Assembly (NCBI GenBank): GCA_013350335.1
Contig: CM023539.1
Coordinates: 11,284,302 to 11,348,301, forward strand
From: Chimonanthus salicifolius
Taxonomy: Eukaryota; Streptophyta; Magnoliopsida; Laurales; Calycanthaceae
DNA: 64,000 nucleotides
Reading direction: 5' to 3'
Part shown: positions 12,279 through 22,464 of the stretch, one piece after another
How the letters are laid out: each line of letters begins with the position of its first letter
Position numbering within the stretch: the stretch's first letter is position 1
The notes under the pieces: model-generated
Told to the model about the DNA's origin: nothing
Databases searched by the model: none
What the model saw: only the letters and a program-made list of their open reading frames with translations
Made by a program: the position numbers and the translations under genes

Positions 12279-12353
12279 TAAGATTCCAAAAACTATATTC
12301 TCATTGAATATAAGATAACTGAGAGCCAACCCCTAAGCACAATTACTAATCCG
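12279..12353 (-). repeat. Copia-1 5' LTR, truncated
   Basis: Homologous to the inner and 3' portion of the LTR at 428-574. It lacks the TGTTAGATTG end found there. The complement of the primer site ends 2 bases before it (12264-12276). Confidence 0.7.
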
Positions 12354-12610
12354 CCCTCTTCATCGGAAACTCTTGATGATTATGTCTTATTTGTTAGGTG
12401 ATAGAAATTGAGAACCAACCGTCTTGTTTGAACTCGGCCTATAATAACATCCTAAAAATTAAACTTCGATTTTAAGACTTGAAATTGAAATCGCTAGGAG
12501 AAATTTTTTAATCTTATTATTCAAAGTGGACATCAAACAAATTGATTTCTTGAATAATTTCTATCATTATAATTTATGAAACTTACTAATTTTTTTCATG
12601 TCTATAACAG

Positions 12611-14418
12611 GGCTTTGTGAATTACAGAAGCAAAAATCGATGAATTTGGGCTACAATTCAATTGAAGGAAGAATTCCTTCATGTATCGGTTATATGCAGT
12701 CCCTTGAAGAATTATATCTGTCTGAAAATGAAATCAGTGGGAGCATTGGACCTTTAGGAAACCTTAGCTCATTAAGTGAGATTTCGCTCGACGGTAATAA
12801 TTTGGGCATGCTTGAATTCTCTACTTTGGCCACCTTATATTTGCTCTTTTCCATTGACCTTTCAAACAATCCAATGCTACATGTAGAAACAGAGTCCTCA
12901 ACATCGGTTCCATCATTTCAGCTTTCTATCCTCGATCTATCAAATACCCAAGTCAACAAGCGTAGTGGTAGTGTCATTCCAAGCTTCTTGGCCACTCAAA
13001 ACTACTTGAGCATACTGGATCTCTCAAATACCCACCTTACTGGTAACATTCCTAATTGGCTATTCTATAACTTGACGGAGGCCTATCAGTTGAAACTATC
13101 TAACAATCAATTAGGCGGTTCATTTCCTCTACTTTCTCAGCTCATTTCAAGATATTACCTTAGTTTTCTCGACATCTCCAACAATCTTTTCGAGGAGCTC
13201 TTTCCTGCCAACATAAGCATTTTCTTTCCTTCGTTGCTATACCTCAACCTGTCTGGAAATACCTTTCGAGGTGAAATTTCTCTCAGCAGTAACATCGCAT
13301 CATTGGAAGTGTTGGATTTGTCGAGCAACAACTTTTCAGGAGAGATTCACAAGTTGCTAACAAATAGCCCATCATTGATTTACCTGCATGGGGATATCCC
13401 ATTTCCACATTCAAACTCGACTGCCTTAAGATGTCTATTCATTGATGGAAAAGGCTTCACAAAAACAGTATTGCACATGCCATCTAATAGCACAAAATTG
13501 CTGGCCCTAAACTTCAGAAGAAGAAATTTTTTCAAAGGAATTATCCCAAATTGGTTACCAACACTTGGGGGTCTTTCTTTTGCTCTGTTTAGTAATAATG
13601 GTTTTCATGGCCCCATTCCAACAGAATTATGTCAAATGCAAAATTTGCATTTCTTGGATTTGTCAAATAACCATCTTTCAGGCACCATACCTTCTTGCCT
13701 CCATAACATTTCTGCTTGGATGAACAAAACGCTTGTCGATTTGAGATTTTTAGATACAGCCTTACAAAATGCAAGCATTACAAGTGAGTTCACAACAAAG
13801 GGAAACTTGTGGTCTTATGAAGGAACTCCATTTTCCATGATTACCGGAGTCGATTTCTCTTCGAATCAATTGACAGGTAAGATTCCAAAGGAGATGGCAT
13901 ATTTGAGAGAGCTTCATTCATTGATCTTATCTCACAACAATCTAGTGGGTGATATTCCAGGGTCCTTTCAATATTTGGATAATATAGAAAGTTTGGATCT
14001 CTTTCACAACAGATTGATTGGTCGTATTCCCCCACAGTTAACTACATTGCATACCCTTGGTACTTTTAATGTTGCCTTTAATATGCTCTCTGGAGCATTA
14101 CCAGATTTGGAAGGCCAATTCTCCACTTTTAATGCAAGCAGCTATGACGGCAATCCAGGTCTTTGTGGGAAACCACTTGAAAGAAAATGCTCTTCCAACA
14201 ATCCATCACACCCTCCACACCCTGCTATTGAGGAAGAAGATGATACATTGAGGTTTGTTGACAATCCTGTATTTTTCTACTCATTTGTTGTTGCATCTTA
14301 TGCATTAGGATTTTGGGGTTTCATTTTTCTTCTCTCATTGAATGGAACTTGGAGGAAGAAATTCTTCCTGACTGCGGATCGATTTATTGAGTTTTGTGGT
14401 GAAATCATCAGAGGGTGA
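12611..14418 (+). CDS. LRR receptor-like protein (RLP), 3' exon
   Basis: About 602 residues of a cell-surface receptor-like protein: extracellular LRRs, one membrane span, no kinase. Such proteins take part in pathogen or developmental signalling with partner kinases. The exon probably starts at 12611, after a pyrimidine-rich tract and the acceptor tctataacag; an in-frame ATG at 12598 lies in the presumed intron. Typical LRRs follow (LDLSNN, GxIPxxL). An island-type break (FTTKGNLWSYEGTPFSMITG) precedes the last four LRRs. Then come an NPGLCGKPL cap, an acidic EEEDD segment, a hydrophobic span (VFFYSFVVASYALGFWGFIF) and a short basic tail. No signal peptide or N-terminal LRR cap is present. 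Around 13380 one LRR looks collapsed (YLHGDIPFPHSNS). It is either the last exon of a gene with a long TE-filled intron or a 5'-truncated copy; the open frame favours the former or a recent loss. Confidence 0.85.
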
Positions 14419-14671
14419 TACAGACCACTTGAGTAATGACTACATTTCAACTTTCTCAAGGGACTTATTTCTGTAATGTTTACTATTCTTAAAATAACAA
14501 TTTGCATTTCAATAATAGAAGAGTTCCCTACCGCATCATATTCTTCTATCTTCTTTTCATCATTTTATTGAGTGCTTAATTTTTAAAATAATTGCAAATA
14601 GGATTTCAAATTTTCCATTGCCCTACTTTGAATGAACATGGACATTGTGCCAGAGATGGAATTTGATTGTT
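14419..14671 (+). other. 3' flank of the RLP gene
   Basis: AT-rich sequence after the stop codon with aataat-type words near 14510 that could serve as polyadenylation signals. No other gene is seen. Confidence 0.45.
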
Positions 14672-14845
14672 ACCTACATGGGTTTAACTCAACTGGTTGT
14701 CTCCCAACTCAAAAAGCGGGAGGTTGTGAGTTCGATCCTCCATCGCCTAACCTTGGTGTGCCCTAACGGTAGTGGACTCACCCATAGGGGTTTTATGCTG
14801 GATATCCTGCGATTTTCCACACATAAATTCAAAGAAAAAAGAGAT
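14672..14845 (+). mobile_element. tRNA-derived SINE
   Basis: The tract gggtttaactcaactggtt looks like a degenerate A box and ggttgtgagttcgatcctcc like a B box, about 35 bases apart as in a Pol III internal promoter. A non-tRNA body follows (ggactcacccataggggttt.. ggatatcctgcgattttccac). It cannot fold as a proper tRNA. End points are approximate because no clean TSD was found. Confidence 0.6.
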
Positions 14846-14899
14846 GGAATTGATGCGTATACCTATTAGTTTGATGAGTCGAAGCTAGGAATATTTATA

Positions 14900-15089
14900 T
14901 TCCCTCTGTCCCAAATTAGTTGTCCTATATAGATTTTGGAATTATCCCAAAATAGTTATCTCATTTGTATTTGAGTAGTATAAAATGTGTTGAAAATGGA
15001 TGAGATCACATGAGTGCTAGCCTTATATAGAGAGTTTGTTAAAAAATACAAATATTTTAAATAAGATAACTAAAATGGGACAGAGAGAG
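14900..15089. mobile_element. Stowaway-like (Tc1/mariner) MITE, 190 bp
   Basis: The left end ttccctctgtcccaaattag and the right end, read in reverse as ctctctctgtcccattttag, are inverted repeats of the common plant CTCCCTCTGTCCC type. A TA dinucleotide flanks both sides (14898-14899 and 15090-15091). The short AT-rich core has no coding capacity. Confidence 0.85.
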
Positions 15090-15091
15090 TA

Positions 15092-15867
15092 TAATTTAGG
15101 CCGGGCAAGAATTGAGATTGTCCATGCATAGTAGTTTTTACATGCTTGATTTGTTCCTATTAATAACTAAGAAAAAAATTAGTTATATTTTAAAAGAAGC
15201 GCCGACACTTTTAGTTCTTCTGGGAAAAGCTCCATTATTTTTCTATTTTAAATTTGTTTTTTCTTGAAGCCTTTTATATTTTTTTTTGATAAAACAACTC
15301 TCCCATTCACTGAATGTTTTATAGATTTCTATCTATCATTTTCAAAGTTAATGCTGGTCATGGTTGTAGGCTCTATTCTTCCATTTATTATAAAAGAAAA
15401 AAGAAATCTAGATTTTCAAAGGTTAAATGGGTAAATGAGCCAAGCAAATGTGGGTAAATAAATTGACCTACTTAAAAAATTTGGTATAAGAGATTGGTCA
15501 GGCGAACCCATTTATTTTAATATTTGAATTGGTTGTGAGGGTTCAACCTATATGACAAATGGATTAATACGAAGGTTCAACCTACTCCTGAGAGATTGAG
15601 CAACCTCTCAGTAACCTCTCACAACATATGAAAGTAATTTTTTAAGTTTCTTCTTCAGATAACTTAATACATTTATTGTCTAACATATTACTTATCATTT
15701 GGGTTAGCAGTTTTGGATTCAAATTTGGTTAGATCTAAATCTACACCCAAATGCAAATAGATGTTAGACTAGAATTAGAATTTAGATCTAAAATTTCAAA
15801 TAAAACTAAATTTTCCATCCAAATCTATTTCAGATCAAATATTTCAAAAGAATTAATTCTTAAACAT
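15092..15867. other. AT-rich intergenic DNA
   Basis: No gene, RNA or element ends recognised. Confidence 0.55.
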
Positions 15868-16619
15868 CCATTTAGATTCCTATTCATAATTCATGAGGGA
15901 CTTTTTCTAGGAAAGAAAATTCATAAAAAGAAATCTTTCATACGCATAGTTTGCTCATTAAGTCACATGGGAGTTTGAACTTAACACCTTTCCACCAGGG
16001 GTTTAAATATCGTTTTTGAATGTATGGGCCGATATCATTCTCTCTAATCCAATTTATTTTTTTATATTTTATTTTTTTCAAAAAAATTATAGAAAATGCA
16101 AAACTTTATGAGCTTATTGGCTATGTAATTTTTCACTAAATATTAGTCATTTACATATTCAATTGTTATTTTGAAGTTACGACATTGAGAATTTCCAAAA
16201 TTATTAATAAATTGATGAAAAATTACAAAAAAAATTAGAAAAAAAATTGATGTAAAATCTTGAAAATCCATTTAGATTCCTATTCATATTTCATGATGGA
16301 CTTTTTTAGGAAAGAAAATTCATAAAAAGAAATCTTTCATACGCATAGTTTGCTCATTAAGTCACATGGGAGTTTAAACTTAACAACTTCCCACCAGGGG
16401 TTTAGGTATCGGCCGATACCATTCTCTCTAATCCGATTTATTTTTTTATATTTTATTTTTTCAAAAAAATTATAGAAAATACATAAATTTATGAGCTTAT
16501 TGGCTATGCAATTTTTTCACTAAATATCAGTCATTAATGAGTTACGACATTGAGAATTTCCAAAATTATTAATAAATTGATGAAAAATTACAAAAAAAAT
16601 CAGAAAAATAAAAAAAATT
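15868..16619. repeat. 400-bp tandem duplication carrying the GGCCGATA repeat
   Basis: ccatttagattcctattcat begins at 15868 and again at 16268, exactly 400 bases later. The two units align through aaattgatgaaaaattacaa near 16225 and 16580 with substitutions and small indels (the second lacks about 25 bases around 16540). Unit 2 contains tatcggccgatacc, while unit 1 has a diverged form. The body is related, inverted, to 42250-42560. Confidence 0.85.
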
Positions 16620-18125
16620 GCTGAAATAATTGGATAATTTATTGACTTAATTAATGAGTCCACTCCTAGCCTGAGTGTAGTTGATGAGTCCACTCGGTCT
16701 TTGATTGTTGGAGAGCTTGGCTCACTTAGGTGAATCGAACCTTTCACACTGAATAACTCATCATGGGCTCAGCTTGGCATGTTAAAGGTTCAAAGTGGGT
16801 CCTATCATCCGGTGCGTTATCAAGGTTCACATCACAAATACAAGGTTAATGCTCCAAATGAAAAGAAGATGGAATCTTCTAAGTTGGTGGACTAGACCGC
16901 GGTTAAATCAACGGTTTAACCGTGGTTATCTTAGTTAGGGTTCGGTTTGTCAAAAAATTTCCAACGCGAAAAACTGTAAACAACCTTCCATACACGCAAG
17001 TGAATTCGGTTATCTCAATTCTACTATGACGCATAAAACATCGTTTCAAAAATTGAAAAATAAAATATTAAAAACATGGATGATATTTATTAAAAAAATT
17101 GTTTAAATAATATTGGGACATGGATATTGGATTATTAGTTTTTGATAATTATAATTATGTTTGTGGGAACAAGAATAGTTTGCTACGAAATATAATCTTG
17201 TCATTTATTACATGTTTTATATATAATATTGTAGTTTGATATTTTACATAGTCAAGTTATTTATGATATCATATTGAGAGCAAAGTTTGATCGAGTTTAA
17301 CTAAGGTTGAACCTTTTTGAATACATGGTCGGTTTTAAACCATTGAACTCAAATTGAAAGAATATTGACCTCGTTTCATTGCTACATCCTACGGGCCATT
17401 TATGTTTGAGTTTCAAAGCCTAAAAGGATGCTTAAAGTGGTTTCTCTTTCCATGGTAAAAACCTTTACAGAACCTAAGCTCCAATTGAATTATTTCTTCA
17501 ATTTGCCACACATTAGAACTGTTTGTTAACTCTCAACTTATCTACTTATATCAATATAAAAATTCTTAAATAGAACAGATTTTCGTAATCATAATATTAA
17601 TAATTTATTATATTTTAATAATTTACTTTTAGTGACTACTCTCCTGATATAAGTGACTATTCTTGTTCAACTAGCATCAAAGCCTTTTGGAGTGTGCGTA
17701 TGGGCAACCAAAGGAAAGTAATGAGGATGTGTCACGCTCAAAGCAGACAATATTAGTGTAGGTTGAAGGTGGGTCATTACAAGACCTATTGTCGTTCGAC
17801 TCAATTAAAAATTATCTGATTTTGCAATTTGGACGAGTGTTATGCCATTTCGAAACAACAAGGAATTGGATATGGATCGGCAGAGAGAAATCCGAGAGGA
17901 ACGGGCCAAGAGAAGAAAGAAAGAAAGAATAATAGAACATATAAAAAAAGAAAGTGAAGATGCTAGAAAACAATGCTCGAATAGGCGCTATCAGGGAGAG
18001 AACGAAAATAGAAAAAAAATAAAAATAAGAAATCCTCTTCAAACGTAGAGTGAACGAAGAAGATGGAAAGTTTCCAGCAGAAGGAAACGCAAGAAGATGC
18101 TGTCTGCATTTGAATATTGCCTGGA
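16620..18125. other. Intergenic DNA up to the hAT element
   Basis: No gene recognised. A purine-rich stretch at 17842-18048 gives a highly charged open frame (many Arg, Glu, Lys) that looks like low-complexity sequence rather than a protein. Confidence 0.5.
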
Positions 18126-18828
18126 TAAACAATCAAGGCCAGACACAAGTTGAAGCCTAAAGCAAAAAATCTAAACGGGAACTTTTTGTATTTTACATAT
18201 TATAAACAGAAATTAATTAAAATTTTAATTAATATAATAAAAAGTATTTACCTAAAATCTACTTTTCTTGCTTTTTGAGATGTAAAATTACTAATTAAAT
18301 ATTTGTATTCAAGTTTTACTAGAATATTATTTTCAATTGATAATATGGCTAATTCATTTAGTCTTTATTGTGACATTTTTTTATCGTAGATAAGATTTTA
18401 TCAATTTTACTTTTGTAAAACTTCTTTCTGCTGAAGAAACTGTTACCGATATTGTCAATAATATTCGGTATGCAATAAAATTATTTACCAAAAGAATAAT
18501 CTAATCTTTTAATATAATTCAGAATTTCGATTGGAGTTATTATTTCTGTTTGTAGCATTTCTCTTAAGACTTTTAATTCTGAAAACAAATCTAAATCATC
18601 TATATCAGAAACCTTATTATGTTTCAAAACACATTCAAGATTAAGACAATATTTTTTCAAACTATCATCATTTAATGATTTTAATTTTTTAAAATTAAAT
18701 AAGAAACAAAAAATATCTTCATATTTTTGAAATTGTTCAAACCTACTTTGAATTGAAGAAATCGCATGATCTACTATATATAAAAAATAACCAACTTTAA
18801 AAGATTCTTTGGCTGCTTACGTTGATTC

Positions 18829-21693
18829 TGTCATGCCTTGACTCGAAAACTGAGCCCGGAACGTCACTGATTTTTTTTTTTTTGAAACTAAACTCAAGAA
18901 TTCTAACTGGGCCGGATCAACTGTTAGGCCCAAAGGTCACACACGATCTCAACATGTGGACTCAAACACATACCATAAGTCTACTCAAAAGAAACACAAA
19001 TAGAAACACATAATTCCATCAACGAATTATTATTACAACACAATCAGAGTAACTATAGAACACATGGTAGTTCAATACATCAAGTCAATACAAACTAAGT
19101 ACCACACACGGTACTTTACATAAACAAATGGTTCAAGGAACCAAAAGACAAAGATGGCGGAATTCCCCTCAGTGGGAATCCCAAGGCAACGCAGCAGCTT
19201 ATCCATCCTAAGCTTCATGTGGAGGGGTTATCCTCCTCGGGCACATCTCCTGAAATGTGAGTGGTGTGAGCTAACTAGCCCAGTGAAGGAAATATAACAA
19301 TGGAGTCTAATGAAACATCAGGTTAGTTAAATAATCAACATTTGCAATATGATATCTCATGCTTGTCAAAGTAATCTCAACATCAAATACAATCTCATCC
19401 TCATTCCATTACTACTGTCATCCAACGTAACACCTACATACTACACTGAGACCATTGTATTAAGTCCCGACACAGTCAAAATACATCCTTACAAGTACAT
19501 CTCCGGCCCTCACATGGCCGATACTGACACTCCTCAAGTCAGCAACTGTCGACACCGCTGGTCCAGTAGACGTAAACCATCTCACACACATGGTCGATAT
19601 TGGTTCAATAGTCAAAGGCACTTGGAATCAGTATTACATATCTCATATGATCAACATCATAAACATTTACAATTATCATAAGCACTTCTTACAACAGTGC
19701 ATCATGTCCGAGCACATAGGTAGGTTCATCAAACTTGAAACCACCCATTGCTCAAGATTCATCTCATTAAACCTGATTACACCTACTGCAAAGTCAAGTT
19801 TCCTCACCGAAATTGTGTGGTATCGCAGTCTCTATTCAACATGCAAACAAGTGCGCAATCAATAGTTGGTCAATGTACACAACATTCACATAAATACATA
19901 CAAGTAATATTTCAAAACCATACTGTTTTCCCAAAAATCTCTAAGGTAAATGGAACTGAGTCTCCTAGTTGGTTTCTAACCATTTTAGATTACAATAATC
20001 CACAATATATAGTAATAAGGTGCTCAGATCAAATCTCATATTGTTTTCTGGGCATGACCAGATTGACGTATTGAGTTAGGTCTAGATACTCAGGTCACTT
20101 CTCGTATTGTCTTCTGGATAGGATCAGATTGACATGTTGAGTAAGGCCTCGAGGTCACTCAGTGCCCGACAGATATAGCATCAGCCTGGAAGTGAAGTCA
20201 CTCAGTGCCTGACAAATAGAGTCGGCCTGGAAGTGAATACAATAGTAATATACTATAGTAATAAGAGAAGAAGGGTTAGTACACTTTTAATTTATCAAGG
20301 GGGTATAAACATCACATTAAAACTTAGGTCTAACACAAGCATCATCATCAATCAAATCTTTTTCATTCAAAAACTGGGTACCTCGGAACATGCCTCGGAA
20401 CCAGGTACTGTGGCTTCGAATCATCCGAACCACTGTCTAAAACTAGTCACAGACTTCGGAACTTGGGTCTGTCTTTGGACAGTCCAAAGGTCAGGTCTCG
20501 GATCGTCTGAAGGTCCTTCCGAACCGAAAAACCGAGAAAACAAGCTTCGGTGGGTCTGTGTGTCTCGGATCATGCCGAGAGAAGCTCGGATCGTTCGAGA
20601 GGGGTTCGGTCCTTCCGAACAGGACTCGGAACGTTCGGAGCAGAGGCGGGAGAGTGGCTAGCCTTGGACGCTTCGAGATTTCGAATTGAAGCTCGGAACA
20701 TCCGGAAGGTCGCTCTCGGACCTTCCGAAAGGGGTTACCCTAGGACCGTCCTAAGTATAACTCTTGGACCGTCCGAGAGTCATCTTCCTCCTCTATCTGC
20801 AACAGCAGACAGTGATGCCGAACAGGGAGTGAAATACAAATCCAGAAACAGTGGGTTTCCTAGATTCGATTTTCACATCCAACCGGTCAGATGGACTCCT
20901 CACTGAGTCCTCTTTCCATAGGGAGTGGTTTGAAGCTTTAACACTTAATAAGCCATCAGATTTTAACACAAAAATCACACTGACACAAGAAATCCCATGT
21001 TTTTCCTTAAACTTAAAATCGGTTTTACACACTCAAAACTCAGCCAAATTTACTCTTTCTTGATTCTAAACCAGTTAAAATTTGAAAAAGAACACAGTGG
21101 TTACCTTCACTTCAGTTCCTTGGTTGAAAATCCAAGCTTTTGAAAATTCCTCCTCTAAGCTACGGTTAAGGAAAACTTTGAAAAACAGAGAGACTAAGGG
21201 AGAGGGTGGTCGGCTGGTTTGAGTTCACAGAGCTGAGAGACTGAGAGATGGAAAATTTGGAGATTAAACCAGCTGATCTTAGAGGTAATTTATAGAATCT
21301 CTGATCAATCGGTTGAGGCCATCGGGCGTCTGCATGCAACTGCTGCCGACGTCCGGTACAGTAACGGCACTGTTGGTTGCAAATAAGTCGTCCTGCAACT
21401 TTTAGTTTTTGCAAAAAGGTCCTATTTTGATAAAAATCTATTTTTAACTAAAAATAATATTTTTTAAAGCTTAATAAATTTAATCCAACTTGACAGATAA
21501 TGACACAATTAATAAAATAATAACAATAAATGGTAAATTACCATTTTGCCCCTCCAGCTGGACGAGCTGGATCACTGAGCTTTTGAGCTCAGATTGGGCC
21601 ACACCTGCGCTTTTCACAAAGCCCTAACCGTAATCTTCGAGATTAATCGGTCTAAGAAGGATTTATACGCCTAATTTGGGTCAGGGTATTACA
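18829..21693 (-). mobile_element. LTR A, solo LTR of gypsy type (2865 bp) in the hAT
   Basis: Ends TGTCATGCC..GGTATTACA with perfect 5-bp duplications gattc (18824-18828 and 21694-21698). No internal region or coding potential. Sequence near 19228-19290 (acctgaaa..tgagctaactagcccagtgaagg) recurs in LTR D near 58910-58970, so A and D are related. The TGTAACRCC..GGTGTTACA-like termini and length resemble Tekay/Del chromovirus LTRs; this is inference. The minus orientation is inferred by comparison with LTR B. Confidence 0.85.
20372..20783. repeat. Array of CTCGGAnnnTCCGAG-like palindromes in LTR A
   Basis: About a dozen short dyads, 14-19 bp each, for example ctcggatcgttcgag, ttcggtccttccgaa, ctttggacagtccaaag, cctaggaccgtcctaag, ctctcggaccttccgaaag and ctcttggaccgtccgagag. 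Arms differ between copies but the two arms of one copy usually differ together (CTCGG/CCGAG, TTCGG/CCGAA, CTTTGG/CCAAAG). Confidence 0.8.
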
Positions 21694-22464
21694 GATTCAT
21701 CATCGACATTTTCATCAAACTGTTTTTTTAACGAATTTTACATCTTTCATTAAATTTTCTCACTTTAACACTTTCAATACAACTTTCCCAACATGTTTAT
21801 GACAATGGATTTATAGTTAAAATAGATACATTATCTTTTAAAATTTTCGACCGTTTTGTAGAAGAAGAAAATAATGAATATATATGTTGTATTACTCCAA
21901 AAAAGGATATAGCTTTATGACATGAGTTTGCCACATCAAAAAGTACTAAGTTTAAACTATGAGAACCACATGGTGTGTAGAAAGCTCTAGAATTTGTATC
22001 TAATAGTCTTTTTTGTACACCTTCTTCCTTGCTTTTCATATTTGATCCATTACCTTATCCTTGTCCTCTTACATCATTAATATCAAGTCCTAAATTTTTT
22101 ATTACATTTAAAATTTCATTAAAAAACCCTCTTCTAGATGTATCATCTACTCTTAAAAATTCTAAAAAATATTCTTCAATTTTTATTGGATCTATTGAAA
22201 CATTCACGCAACACAATATTAGTATCATTTGTTATTGTTAGCTTGCATTAGAAGTACAATCAAGTATAACTGAATAATATTTTGCCTCTTTAATTTTTTT
22301 AATAATTGTATTTTTAATTTTAGCTGCTAAAATATGTATTAATTCATTATTTATATTATGTCTAGGATAATGATTACAGATTTCACCATTTTTAATACAA
22401 CGAAAATGTTCTTCCATTATTGGATCAAATTTTGCAATCATTTCAATCAAAGCTAGAAAATTTC

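Larger units (their letters stand above)
428..12353 (-). mobile_element. Copia-1, degenerate Ty1/copia retrotransposon with nested insertions
   Basis: A minus-strand copia element about 5 kb long once two later insertions (3823-5880 and 7028-11856) are removed. LTR copies lie at 428-574 and 12279-12353. The complement of a tRNA-Met-type primer site (gctctcgatacca, 12264-12276) sits just inside the right LTR, which fixes the minus orientation. Pol order from high to low coordinate is protease, integrase, reverse transcriptase, RNase H. The 5' LTR (right side) has lost roughly its first 75 bases, starting TGTTAGATTG in the other copy, so no TSD can be checked. Many stops and frameshifts show it is long dead. 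Confidence 0.85.

Noticed and set aside
14672..14750. Possible tRNA gene
   Set aside because: Only degenerate A and B boxes are present; no acceptor stem or anticodon arm can be formed. A SINE explains it better.
17842..18048. Arg/Glu/Lys-rich frame
   Set aside because: Low-complexity purine-rich DNA outside the hAT boundary, with no domain or splice context.
20233..20906. Overlapping frames of 142 and 118 residues
   Set aside because: They come from the palindrome array of LTR A, where the dyads suppress stop codons; no protein family is recognised.
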